Shown: positions 42,017-50,477 of the stretch, one piece after another
How the letters are laid out: each line of letters opens with the position of its first letter
Numbering within the stretch: the stretch's first letter is position 1
NCBI GenBank assembly: GCA_965227535.1
Contig: OZ245761.1
Span: forward strand, 2,976,001 to 3,040,000
Direction: 5' to 3'
From: SZUA-430 sp965227535
GTDB lineage: Bacteria; Pseudomonadota; Alphaproteobacteria; Micropepsales; Micropepsaceae
DNA length: 64,000 nt
Program-made: the position numbers and the translations under genes
Notes under the pieces: generated by a model
The model's input: the letters and a program-made list of their open reading frames with translations, nothing else
Database searches by the model: none
What the model was told of the DNA's origin: nothing

Positions 42017-42022
42017 ACGATC

Positions 42023-43249
42023 ATGAGACGAGTCGTCGTTACGGGATTGGGCATCGTCTGCTCGATCGGCAATAACGCGCAGGAAGTCATCGCTTCCTTG
42101 CGTGAAGCGAAATCAGGCATCGTCGCGTCCGAAGACTACCAGCGCATGGGCTTTCGCAGCCAAGTGCACGGCAGTCTGAAGGTCGACCTCGACACCGCCG
42201 TCGACCGCCGCGCCAAACGCTTCATGGGCGACGGCGCAGCCTACGCGTGGATCGCGATGACCCAAGCCATCGCCGACGCCGGCCTCGAAACCAAGGACGT
42301 CTCGAACGAACGCACCGGCCTGATCGTCGGATCTGGCGGCCCGTCGACGAAAGCGATCGTCGCCGCCGCGGATACCGCGCGTACCGAACCCGTCAAAGGC
42401 CCGAAGAAGGTCGGCCCCTTCGCCGTGCCGAAGGCGATGTCGTCGACCTGTTCGGCGAACCTCTCGACCTGGTTCAAGACCAAGGGCGTGAACTATTCCA
42501 TCTCGTCCGCCTGCTCGACGTCGGCCAATTGCATCGGCAACGCCTACGAAATGATCCAGTGGGGCAAGCAGGACGTGATGTTCGCCGGTGGCGGCGAAGA
42601 ACTCGACTGGACGCTCTCGGTGCTCTTCGACGCGATGGGCGCGATGTCGTCGAAGTATAACGACACGCCGCATAAGGCGAGCCGGGCCTATGACAAGAAC
42701 CGCGACGGCTTCGTCATATCCGGCGGCGGCGGCATCTTGATCCTGGAAGAACTGCAGCACGCGAAAGCCCGCGGCGCAAAAATCTACGCCGAACTCACCG
42801 GCTACGGTGCAACGGCCGACGGCGCCGACATGGTGGCCCCGTCGGGCGAAGGCGCGGTCCGCTGCATGCGCATGGCGATCGAACAGGCGAAGACGTCGAT
42901 CGACTACATCAACCCGCACGCAACCTCGACCCCCGTCGGCGACATCCCGGAGATCAAGGCGATCACCGAGGTCTTCGGCAAAAACATGCCGCCCATCAGC
43001 GCCACCAAATCGCTGACCGGCCACAGCCAGGGCGCCGCCGGCGTGCATGAGGCGATCTATTCGCTCCTCATGCTCAACAACAAATTCATCTGCGAAAGCG
43101 CGAACATCGAAGAACTCGACCCCGAAGTCGCCGAAGCGAACATCGTGCGCAAACGCATCGACAACGCCAAGATCGACACGGTGATGTCGAACTCCTTCGG
43201 CTTCGGCGGCACGAACGCCAGCCTCGTCTTCCAGCGCTACAACGGATGA
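42023..43249 (+). CDS. fabB: 3-oxoacyl-ACP synthase I
   Basis: FabB condenses malonyl-ACP with unsaturated acyl-ACP and, together with FabA, makes unsaturated fatty acids. The 408-residue enzyme has the active Cys in SSACSTSANCIGNAYE, the His pair in INPHATSTPVGDIPE and TGHSQGAAGVHEAIY, and the C-terminal SFGFGGTNASLVF. The start ATG 42023 is 6 nt after the small ORF stop. The stop overlaps the fabI start (ATGA). Confidence 0.97.
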   Translation: MRRVVVTGLGIVCSIGNNAQEVIASLREAKSGIVASEDYQRMGFRSQVHGSLKVDLDTAVDRRAKRFMGDGAAYAWIAMTQAIADAGLETKDVSNERTGLIVGSGGPSTKAIVAAADTARTEPVKGPKKVGPFAVPKAMSSTCSANLSTWFKTKGVNYSISSACSTSANCIGNAYEMIQWGKQDVMFAGGGEELDWTLSVLFDAMGAMSSKYNDTPHKASRAYDKNRDGFVISGGGGILILEELQHAKARGAKIYAELTGYGATADGADMVAPSGEGAVRCMRMAIEQAKTSIDYINPHATSTPVGDIPEIKAITEVFGKNMPPISATKSLTGHSQGAAGVHEAIYSLLMLNNKFICESANIEELDPEVAEANIVRKRIDNAKIDTVMSNSFGFGGTNASLVFQRYNG

Positions 43250-44076
43250 CCACCGCCGGAAAATTGATGGCAGGCAAGCGCGGCCTCATCATGGGCGTCG
43301 CGAACGACCACTCGATCGCCTGGGGCATCGCGAAGACCCTGCACGAACACGGCGCCGAACTGGCCTTCACGTATCAGGGTGAGGCCTTCGGCAAGCGCGT
43401 GAAACCGCTCGTCGAAACGCTGGGCGCAAAAATCGTCATCCAGGCCGACGTCGAGAACGACCAATCGCTCGAAGCCGTCTTCGGCGAACTCGAACGCAAG
43501 TGGGGCAGCATCGACTTCCTCGTCCACGCGATCGCCTTCTCCGACAAGAACGAACTGAAGGGCCGCTACGTTGACACCACGCGCGACAACTTCCGCCGCA
43601 CGATGGAAATCTCCTGCTACTCGTTCACCGACGTCGCCCGCCGCGCCAGCCACCTGATGAAGAACGGCGGCGCGATGATCACCCTGACCTACGCCGGCTC
43701 AACCCGCGTCATGCCCAGCTACAACGTCATGGGCGTCGCCAAGGCAGCCCTGGAAGCATCCGTCCGCTACCTGGCAGCCGACCTCGGCCCCGACGGCATC
43801 CGCATCAACGCGGTGTCTCCGGGCCCCATGCGCACGCTCGCAGGTTCGGTCGTCGGCGACGCGCGCCTCGTCTTCAAATGGTACAAGAACAACGCCCCCC
43901 TGAAAAAGACGGTCGACCTCACCCACGTCGGCAACGCCGCCCTCTATTTCCTAAGCGACATGTCCGCCGGCGTCACCGGCGAGGTCCACTACGTGGACGC
44001 CGGCTACAACATCACCGGCATGCCCAACACCGCCGAACTCAAAACCCTGACCAAGAACGACAACGGCGAGCAGTAG
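43246..44076 (+). CDS. fabI: Enoyl-ACP reductase (NADH)
   Basis: FabI performs the last reduction of each fatty acid elongation cycle. The 276-residue SDR enzyme has GLIMGVANDHSIAWGIAKTL (cofactor site), the Y-x6-K pair in YNVMGVAKAALEASVRYLA, and the C-terminal VTGEVHYVDAGYNITGMP. The ATG at 43246 overlaps the fabB stop, so the pair is coupled. It is the target of triclosan-like inhibitors in other bacteria. It converges on the HAD hydrolase gene. Confidence 0.97.
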   Translation: MTTAGKLMAGKRGLIMGVANDHSIAWGIAKTLHEHGAELAFTYQGEAFGKRVKPLVETLGAKIVIQADVENDQSLEAVFGELERKWGSIDFLVHAIAFSDKNELKGRYVDTTRDNFRRTMEISCYSFTDVARRASHLMKNGGAMITLTYAGSTRVMPSYNVMGVAKAALEASVRYLAADLGPDGIRINAVSPGPMRTLAGSVVGDARLVFKWYKNNAPLKKTVDLTHVGNAALYFLSDMSAGVTGEVHYVDAGYNITGMPNTAELKTLTKNDNGEQ

Positions 44077-44093
44077 CGCCGCTCTCCGGCACC

Positions 44094-44151
44094 GCAACGT
44101 TGCCCTTCTCCCGCTGGGGGAAGGTGGCGCGTCGCGCAGCGACGAGGTGAT
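44094..44151. repeat. Solo copy of an intergenic palindrome outer module
   Basis: This sequence between convergent fabI and HAD genes (GTTGCCCTTCTCCC...GGTGGCGCGTCGCG) resembles the left outer arm of the element at 54226 closely. Here it occurs as one unit with small hairpins only and without a nested interior, which shows that the module exists alone. Confidence 0.7.
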
Positions 44152-44156
44152 AAAGG

Positions 44157-44828
44157 TCAGTCGCGCAGCAGCCGCAGCGCCGCCTCGACATCGCTCATAT
44201 GCGCCAGCACGCGCACCGCGCCGGCGCCGGACAGGCGTTCCGCTTGGTCAGGCATGCAGTGCGGCCCGCCCGTGAAACCCCACACGGTCATCCCCGCCGC
44301 GACGCCGGACTTCACACCGTTGACGCTGTCTTCGATCACGACGCAGCGCTCTGGCCGGACGTGCAAGCGTTCGGCCGACAAGAAATACAAATCCGGCGCC
44401 GGCTTGCCGTGGGTGACGTCGTCGCCGGAATACACATGACCGTCGAAATCGTCCCACAGGCCCAGCGCGCGCACCTTCTTGTGCAGCTCGTGCTTGGGGC
44501 TGGACGATGCGATCGCCTTCACCCCGCCGAAGGCCCGCGCCGCAGCCGCGGCGCCATCGATCGGACGGATATCGCCAAGAATGCGCCGCGAAATCTCGGC
44601 GCTCAGATCGCGAATGAAACCATCGGGCAACGGCCGCCCGACCTGCGCGTGATGCGCGGCGTCCAGCGCCTTGCTCCAATCCCGCACCGCGAGGCCTTGG
44701 AATTGCAGGCGATAGGCATTGCTCTCAAACAAAAGGCCGAGGCGCTTGAGCGCCTCGACCTCAACTTCATGTGCAATCGTCTCGGAATCGATCAGAACGC
44801 CGTCGCAGTCGAAGATGACGGCGTCCAT
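44157..44828 (-). CDS. HAD-superfamily phosphatase / phosphomutase-like hydrolase
   Basis: This 223-residue protein is a HAD hydrolase with the catalytic motif FDCDGVLIDSE at residues 6-16, Ser/Thr motif II (KAIASSSPKHELHKK) and motif III/IV with GDDVTHGKPAPDLYF and VIEDSVNGVKSGVAAGMTV. It falls with beta-phosphoglucomutase / phosphoglycolate phosphatase-type enzymes; substrate unresolved. It starts 5 bp after the pnp stop, so it is almost certainly in the pnp transcript. Confidence 0.88.
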   Translation of the reverse strand: MDAVIFDCDGVLIDSETIAHEVEVEALKRLGLLFESNAYRLQFQGLAVRDWSKALDAAHHAQVGRPLPDGFIRDLSAEISRRILGDIRPIDGAAAAARAFGGVKAIASSSPKHELHKKVRALGLWDDFDGHVYSGDDVTHGKPAPDLYFLSAERLHVRPERCVVIEDSVNGVKSGVAAGMTVWGFTGGPHCMPDQAERLSGAGAVRVLAHMSDVEAALRLLRD

Positions 44829-44833
44829 CGCGA

Positions 44834-46963
44834 TTAGCCTTCGGCGGCCTTGTCGCTGCCGTCGTCCGCGATTTCCTTGCCGGTGACCTGATCGACGATC
44901 TTCATCGACAGACGCACCTTGCCGCGATCGTCGAAGCCGAGCAGCTTCACGAACACTTTGTCGCCTTCCTTCACGACGTCGCCGGTCTTGGCGACCTTCT
45001 TGCGGGAAAGCTGCGAGATGTGGACCAGGCCGTCGCGCGCGCCGAAGAAGTTCACGAACGCGCCGAAGTCCATGACCTTGACGATCTTACCTTCGTAGAT
45101 CTCGCCGACTTCCGGCTCAGCCACGATCGACTTGATCCACTTGAGTGCCGCGCGGATCGACTCGCCGTTCGCCGACGCGACCTTCACCACGCCGTCGTCC
45201 TGGATGTCGATCTTCGCACCCGTCTTTTCGACGATCTCACGGATCACCTTGCCGCCCTGCCCGATCACTTCGCGGATCTTGTCGGTCGGAATGTTGATCA
45301 CTTCGATGCGCGGCGCATGCTCGCCAAGCTCGGCGCGAGCGCCGGTCAAGGCCTTCGCCATTTCGCCGAGAATGTGAATGCGTCCGTCCTTCGCCTGAGC
45401 GAGGGCGACGCGCATGATCTCTTCGGTGATGCCGGCGATCTTGATGTCCATCTGAAGCGACGTCACGCCCGAAGCCGTGCCCGCCACCTTGAAGTCCATG
45501 TCGCCAAGGTGATCTTCATCGCCCAGAATGTCCGACAGAACGGCGAAACGATCGCCTTCCTTGATCAGACCCATCGCGATACCCGCGCACGCGCTCTTCA
45601 GCGGAACGCCCGCATCCATCAGCGACAGCGACGAACCGCAAACCGTCGCCATCGACGACGAACCGTTCGACTCCGTGATCTCCGACACGATGCGAACCGT
45701 GTAGGGGAAACTTTCCTTCGGCGGCATCACCGGACGCATCGCGCGCCAGGCGAGCTTGCCGTGGCCGATGTCGCGGCGCTTCGGCGCACCGACGCGGCCC
45801 GTCTCACCGACCGAGAACGGAGGGAAGTTGTAGTGCAGCATGAAGTGCTGCTTGTACGTCCCTTCGAGCGAGTCGACGTATTGCTCGTCTTCGCCGGTGC
45901 CCAGCGTGGTCACGACCAACGCCTGCGTTTCACCGCGCGTGAACAGCGCCGAACCGTGCGTACGCGGCAGAACGCCGACTTCCGCCATGATCGGGCGGAC
46001 CGTCGTGGTGTCGCGGCCGTCAATGCGCTTGCCGGTATCAAGAATATCGTTGCGAACGATCGCCGCTTCGAGATCCTTGAAGAGCCCGCCGACCACGAGC
46101 GGATCGGCCTTGCCTTCGCCCGCGAATTCTTCGAGGACGCGCTTCTTCGCGACGCCGACCTTTTCGTAGCGCACTTGCTTCTGACGCTCGCGATAGGCCG
46201 CGCGCACATCGGCTTCAGCCAGCGATTTGATCTTGTCGAGCAACACCGCGTTGTCCGGAACGAAATGATCGCGCGGATCCTTCGCCGCACGTTCGGCCAG
46301 GCGGATGATCGCTTGAATGACCGGCTGCATCGAGCGATGGCCGAACATGACCGCGCCCAACATGACGTCTTCCGAAAGCTCTTTCGCTTCCGATTCCACC
46401 ATCATCACCGCGTCGTGCGTACCGGCGACGACGAGCTCAAGGCTCGACTCCGGCATCTTCTCGATCAGCGGGTTCAGAACGTATTCGCCGTTGATGTAAC
46501 CGACGCGCGCGGCGCCGATTGGACCCTGGAACGGCACGCCCGACAGCGTCAGCGCCGCCGACACGGCGACCATCGACAGAATGTCCGGATCGTTCTCGAG
46601 ATCGTGCGACAGCACGGTCGCGATGACTTGCGTTTCGTTGCGATAACCTTCGACGAACAGCGGACGGATCGGACGGTCGATCAGGCGCGAGATCAGGGTC
46701 TCACGTTCCGTCGGACGCCCTTCGCGCTTGAAGTAGCCACCGGGAATGCGGCCCGCGGCGAAGGTCTTTTCCTGGTAGTCGACGGTGAGCGGCAGAAAGT
46801 CGATGCCCGGCCGCGGCGACTTCGCCGAAACGACGGTGGCCAGAACAGCGGTCTCGCCCATCGTGGCAAGAACGGCGCCGTCGGCTTGGCGCGCGATGCG
46901 GCCCGTTTCGAGGATGAGCTTGCGCCCGCCCCAATCGATTTCCTGGCGTTGAATGTCAAACAT
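44834..46963 (-). CDS. pnp: Polyribonucleotide nucleotidyltransferase (PNPase)
   Basis: PNPase degrades RNA phosphorolytically from the 3' end and can add tails; it is a core of the degradosome. The 709-residue protein has two RNase PH domains (GRKLILETGRIARQADGAV, HSMNAxSS-type second domain near DFKVAGTASGVTSLQMDIKI), the KH domain IPTDKIREVIGQGGKVI, and the S1 domain GEIYEGKIVKVMDFGAFVNF. The ATG at 46963 is preceded by AGAAAG. The 157-bp leader to rpsO includes some GC-rich potential hairpins that may serve the usual RNase III-type autoregulation, not verified. Confidence 0.97.
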   Translation of the reverse strand: MFDIQRQEIDWGGRKLILETGRIARQADGAVLATMGETAVLATVVSAKSPRPGIDFLPLTVDYQEKTFAAGRIPGGYFKREGRPTERETLISRLIDRPIRPLFVEGYRNETQVIATVLSHDLENDPDILSMVAVSAALTLSGVPFQGPIGAARVGYINGEYVLNPLIEKMPESSLELVVAGTHDAVMMVESEAKELSEDVMLGAVMFGHRSMQPVIQAIIRLAERAAKDPRDHFVPDNAVLLDKIKSLAEADVRAAYRERQKQVRYEKVGVAKKRVLEEFAGEGKADPLVVGGLFKDLEAAIVRNDILDTGKRIDGRDTTTVRPIMAEVGVLPRTHGSALFTRGETQALVVTTLGTGEDEQYVDSLEGTYKQHFMLHYNFPPFSVGETGRVGAPKRRDIGHGKLAWRAMRPVMPPKESFPYTVRIVSEITESNGSSSMATVCGSSLSLMDAGVPLKSACAGIAMGLIKEGDRFAVLSDILGDEDHLGDMDFKVAGTASGVTSLQMDIKIAGITEEIMRVALAQAKDGRIHILGEMAKALTGARAELGEHAPRIEVINIPTDKIREVIGQGGKVIREIVEKTGAKIDIQDDGVVKVASANGESIRAALKWIKSIVAEPEVGEIYEGKIVKVMDFGAFVNFFGARDGLVHISQLSRKKVAKTGDVVKEGDKVFVKLLGFDDRGKVRLSMKIVDQVTGKEIADDGSDKAAEG

Positions 46964-47120
46964 GCTTTGTCTTTCTAAAATGTGCCGCCGCCGGATTGCG
47001 GACAGCCATGCGTTGTTGTGTAGGCGTGAGCGCGCGACCGCATGCCGTTGGCACGCGGGTCACGCATGGTGTGTGATCGAGCTTGAGGCCGCGGTTCATA
47101 CCGCTCAGCCGGCCGGCGCC

Positions 47121-47390
47121 TTAGCGCCGTAGGCCCAATTTACCGATGAGCGCTTCATAGCGGCCCTTGTCGGTATTCTTGAGGTAGTCGAGCAACCGGC
47201 GGCGCTGCGACACCATCTTCAGCAAGCCGCGGCGCGAATGGTTGTCCTTCACGTGCGTCTTGAAATGATCCGTCAGGCCGTTGATGCGCTCGGAGAGCAC
47301 GGCAACCTGCACTTCGGGAGAGCCGGTATCGCCGGGCTTCACGGCGTATTGCTGCACGACTTCGGTCTTACGTTCTGGATTCAACGACAT
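47121..47390 (-). CDS. rpsO: 30S ribosomal protein S15
   Basis: This 89-residue S15 binds the central domain of 16S rRNA and bridges the subunits. It shows GSPEVQVAVLSERINGLTDHF, then DNHSRRGLLKMVSQRRRLLDYL and LGLRR at the end, all diagnostic. The start ATG 47390 follows AAAGGAT. It lies in the usual rpsO-pnp pair and 13 bp after truB. Confidence 0.97.
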   Translation of the reverse strand: MSLNPERKTEVVQQYAVKPGDTGSPEVQVAVLSERINGLTDHFKTHVKDNHSRRGLLKMVSQRRRLLDYLKNTDKGRYEALIGKLGLRR

Positions 47391-47403
47391 CGGGGATCCT
47401 TTT

Positions 47404-48351
47404 CTAAGATGAGAAGTTGAACACCCGCGTCGGCCTCAACTCCCCCCGTTCGAAGGCAACGATCGCAACAGGATCGCCGCCGCGGCTACGGCAGTAGGCG
47501 GGCAAAGGCTGATCGCCTTCACCCTCTGCAGCGGCCTCTTCACGGAGAGAGACTCGGCCTCGCGCGAGTATCGCCCGACCCAACCGAAGTTGGGCTGCTT
47601 CCTGATCCGTCACGGCCAGCCCCGGGATGTCGTCCAGGGCGGTCGCAAGCGGCATCAGCAAGCGCTTGGCGGCGTGGTCTTTAGCAGATTCCTCCAGCAT
47701 TTCCAGCGAAATTGCCGCTTTCAAGCCAAACGGCCCGACCGCCAGGCGGCTCAGGGCCTGCACATGTCCCAGGCACCCCAAAGCGCGGCCCAAATCCCTG
47801 GCAAACGCCCGGACATAGGTCCCTTTGCCGCACAGCATCTCGAACACGGCATGCCCCTCGTCCGGGGTCTCCACGAGTTCCAGCCGGTGGATGTGAGCGA
47901 TCCGCGGCTCCAGCTGCACGTCCTCGCCGTCGCGCGCCAAGTCATAGGCCCGCTCGCCGTCGACCTTGATGGCCGAGAACGCCGGCGGCACCTGCATCAC
48001 CCGTCCCACGAACGACGGCAACGCCCGCAGAATGTCCTCGGCCGAAGGCCGCGTGTCGCTTGTGCGCGTGAACGAACCTTCGGTGTCGTCGGTCGTCGTC
48101 TCCGCACCCCACCCGACGGTGAAGCGATACGTCTTCCGCGCGTCGACGAGATACGGAACCGTCTTCGTCGCCTCGCCGAACGCCAGCGGCAACACGCCGG
48201 TCGCCAGCGGATCAAGCGTCCCCGCGTGCCCCGCTTTGTTCGCGTTGAGCAGACGGCGCGCAATCGACAACGCCTTCGTCGACGTCATCCCTAAGGGCTT
48301 GTCGAGAATGAGCCAGCCGTGAACGGCCTCGCCCTTGTTACGCCTCGCCAT
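47404..48351 (-). CDS. truB: tRNA pseudouridine(55) synthase
   Basis: TruB makes pseudouridine 55 in the T loop of tRNA. The 315-residue protein has the GWLILDKPLGMTSTKAL start, the catalytic Asp in KAGHAGTLDPLATGVLPLAFG, and LCGKGTYVRAFARDLGRALG. The ATG at 48351 overlaps the rbfA end by 14 nt, so translation is coupled. A C-terminal extension after residue 240 is partly non-conserved. Confidence 0.95.
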   Translation of the reverse strand: MARRNKGEAVHGWLILDKPLGMTSTKALSIARRLLNANKAGHAGTLDPLATGVLPLAFGEATKTVPYLVDARKTYRFTVGWGAETTTDDTEGSFTRTSDTRPSAEDILRALPSFVGRVMQVPPAFSAIKVDGERAYDLARDGEDVQLEPRIAHIHRLELVETPDEGHAVFEMLCGKGTYVRAFARDLGRALGCLGHVQALSRLAVGPFGLKAAISLEMLEESAKDHAAKRLLMPLATALDDIPGLAVTDQEAAQLRLGRAILARGRVSLREEAAAEGEGDQPLPAYCRSRGGDPVAIVAFERGELRPTRVFNFSS

Positions 48352-48757
48352 CGTCCGACTGGCGCTTCAAATCGCGCGCCACCTTTTCGGACCGCAGCAA
48401 GTCGTCGATATGCTTGGCCTCGTCGAACGACGTGTCTTCGACAAAAACCAGCGTCGGCGCATGGCGCAGCTGCAACGCCTGCGCCACCTGCGACCGCAAG
48501 AACGGCGCCGACCGGTTCAATCCCTTCAACACGTTCGCGACATCCGAACCCACAAACGGCAGCGCAAACACGGTCGCCGCCTTGAGGTCCGGACTGATCC
48601 GCACTTCCGACACCGTCACCGACACGCCCTCGACCAGCGGATCATGCACGTCGCCACGCGCCAAAACGCCGGCGAGGATGTGGCGAATTTCTTCCGCCAC
48701 GCGCAGCTGCCGCTGACTGGGTCCAGGTTGTGAGGGTCGGGAAAATTTGCGTGCCAT
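48338..48757 (-). CDS. rbfA: Ribosome-binding factor A
   Basis: RbfA aids 16S rRNA 5'-end maturation in the 30S subunit. The 139-residue KH-like protein has RQLRVAEEIRHILAGVL, VSEVRISPDLKAATVF, and the C-terminal VFVEDTSFDEAKHIDDLL. ATG 48757 is preferred, matching the family start; the frame is open to 48796. The upstream neighbour is normally infB, but here a sulfotransferase gene takes that position. Confidence 0.94.
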   Translation of the reverse strand: MARKFSRPSQPGPSQRQLRVAEEIRHILAGVLARGDVHDPLVEGVSVTVSEVRISPDLKAATVFALPFVGSDVANVLKGLNRSAPFLRSQVAQALQLRHAPTLVFVEDTSFDEAKHIDDLLRSEKVARDLKRQSDDGEA

Positions 48758-48799
48758 TGGGGGCGAGGCTTTATAGGCCTGAGCCCGATAAGCCAAGCC

Positions 48800-50428
48800 T
48801 CAAGACGGCTCATAACCGAACGCACGCACCCAAGGCTCCAGCGCCGGCAGCACAGGCTCAAGAAAAGACCTGTAATTCCGCCACTTTCCTTGCGCCGTGG
48901 CATATAGCGGCTGAACCACCTGCGACGCCGACGGCGTCCCGATCGCCCGCGTCTTCGCCGTCTCCGCATAGTTACGGACGCCGTCGTCCCAAGGCACACA
49001 CAGGAACTCAAGCAACCCGCCGACCGTCGCATCGAAATCCGACACGACCGCTTCGTAGCGAACCTCATGCACCGCCAGCGGAAGTTTGGCGCGGGAAGCG
49101 CGCACCAACTGCATCACCGCATCATAGTACCGGCTCGCCGTATCCAGCCGAAGTAACTGGAACATCGCCCCCGTCATCCCGAACCGCTGCTGGTAACAGC
49201 TGAGCACCGTGTCGCGCGGATCGCGGATCGCGAACACGATCTTCGCGTCCGGGAACAAGCGATAGATGACCGGCAGCAATGCCGCATTGAGCGGCAGCTT
49301 ATCGACAAACACATCGCGCATCCGCTGGCCCAACAAACCGGCCTGCACCTGCTGCCAGTAGAGCGTCCGCATCTGCTCGATATCGGCATCGCTGAGCGTC
49401 GCCCAAAAGTCGAAACCACCCTCCGGTTTCACCAATGCCATCGCGGAATCGACCAGCGTGTCGCGCTCCTCCAGCGTCGTGATCTTCGGATGCGACGCCA
49501 GGATCTGATCGAGCAACGTCGTTCCCGACCGTGGAAACCCGACCAAGAACACCGGCGAGGGATCGCCCGGATGCGAAGGCGGCGCTGGCCGCCATGTCGA
49601 AAGATCGACGCTTTCGACAAACGCGGTCAGCCGCTCAACAGCACTCAGCGACAGCGGCCCAGTATCCGCCGCCCACGTCGCCGCGCTCTGCACATGTTGC
49701 TGCTGGTTAGCGCGTGTAAACGCCGCGAACGCCTCGTCGTATCGGCCGAGCTTATCCAACGCCTCGCCAAGATACCCCTCCGCCACCACGCGATTGGTCG
49801 GGGTCAAGGCCGGCGACCGCAGCAAAGCCGCTAAATCAGCCGCCGCCCGCGCCGCATCGCCAAGCCGGTAGACCGCTCGCGCCCGCGTCATAGCAGCCGA
49901 AGTAATGCCGGCCTGCATCGACAACGCCCGCTCTGCCAACCGTCGCGCGTCATCCAGCCGGTGCTCTTCCTCGGCAATGCGCGCAAGTCCCGCAACAGGC
50001 TCCGCATAGTTCGCCTGCACGACGACGGCACGCTCATACGCACGCTTGGCGCCCTCGCGGTCGCCGATATCCAGCAGCACGTTGCCTAGGTTGTTGTGCC
50101 CGATCGCAAACCGCCGGTCGATCTGCAGCGCCTCTTCCAAAACGATCCGCGCCTCGTGCAATCGCCCCATCGCGCGATAGGCCGCCGCCAAATTGGTCAG
50201 CACGTGAATATGCGAGGGCATCACCGCCCGCGCCCGCTCGTAAAGTTCGATCGAACCGGCGGTGTCGCCCGCCTCGCCGCGAATGCCGGCGAGGATCATG
50301 AGCGCGTTCGCGTCTTCGCCGAACTGGCTCAACACCTGCTGCGCGAAGCCGGCTGCCTCGGCGAAAGCGCGCTGCTGAAACGCAGCGACCGCGCGCTGCA
50401 CCAACTGAACATGTAGTGGAGATGCCAT
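48800..50428 (-). CDS. TPR-domain sulfotransferase
   Basis: This 542-residue protein has an N-terminal array of TPR helices (about 1-250, with repeats such as AIGHNNLGNVLLDIGDREGAK) and a C-terminal sulfotransferase domain. The PAPS-binding P-loop-like motif GFPRSGTTLLDQILASHP is at about 275-295, and the 3'-phosphate region IVFAIRDPRDTVLSCY near 390 is intact. It probably sulfates a saccharide, peptide or lipid; substrate unknown. It is on the same strand as the translation genes, 42 bp before rbfA, and starts the inserted block. ATG 50428 is chosen over an unlikely TTG at 50446. Confidence 0.88.
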   Translation of the reverse strand: MASPLHVQLVQRAVAAFQQRAFAEAAGFAQQVLSQFGEDANALMILAGIRGEAGDTAGSIELYERARAVMPSHIHVLTNLAAAYRAMGRLHEARIVLEEALQIDRRFAIGHNNLGNVLLDIGDREGAKRAYERAVVVQANYAEPVAGLARIAEEEHRLDDARRLAERALSMQAGITSAAMTRARAVYRLGDAARAAADLAALLRSPALTPTNRVVAEGYLGEALDKLGRYDEAFAAFTRANQQQHVQSAATWAADTGPLSLSAVERLTAFVESVDLSTWRPAPPSHPGDPSPVFLVGFPRSGTTLLDQILASHPKITTLEERDTLVDSAMALVKPEGGFDFWATLSDADIEQMRTLYWQQVQAGLLGQRMRDVFVDKLPLNAALLPVIYRLFPDAKIVFAIRDPRDTVLSCYQQRFGMTGAMFQLLRLDTASRYYDAVMQLVRASRAKLPLAVHEVRYEAVVSDFDATVGGLLEFLCVPWDDGVRNYAETAKTRAIGTPSASQVVQPLYATAQGKWRNYRSFLEPVLPALEPWVRAFGYEPS

Positions 50429-50477
50429 CGAGCCCAAACTGCCCAAACCAACGCGCCCAACGCAACAAAAACGTTGG

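Noticed and set aside
45020..46978. A 652-residue open frame opposite pnp
   Set aside because: It is the antisense shadow of pnp with Arg/Asp/His-biased composition and no recognisable motif.
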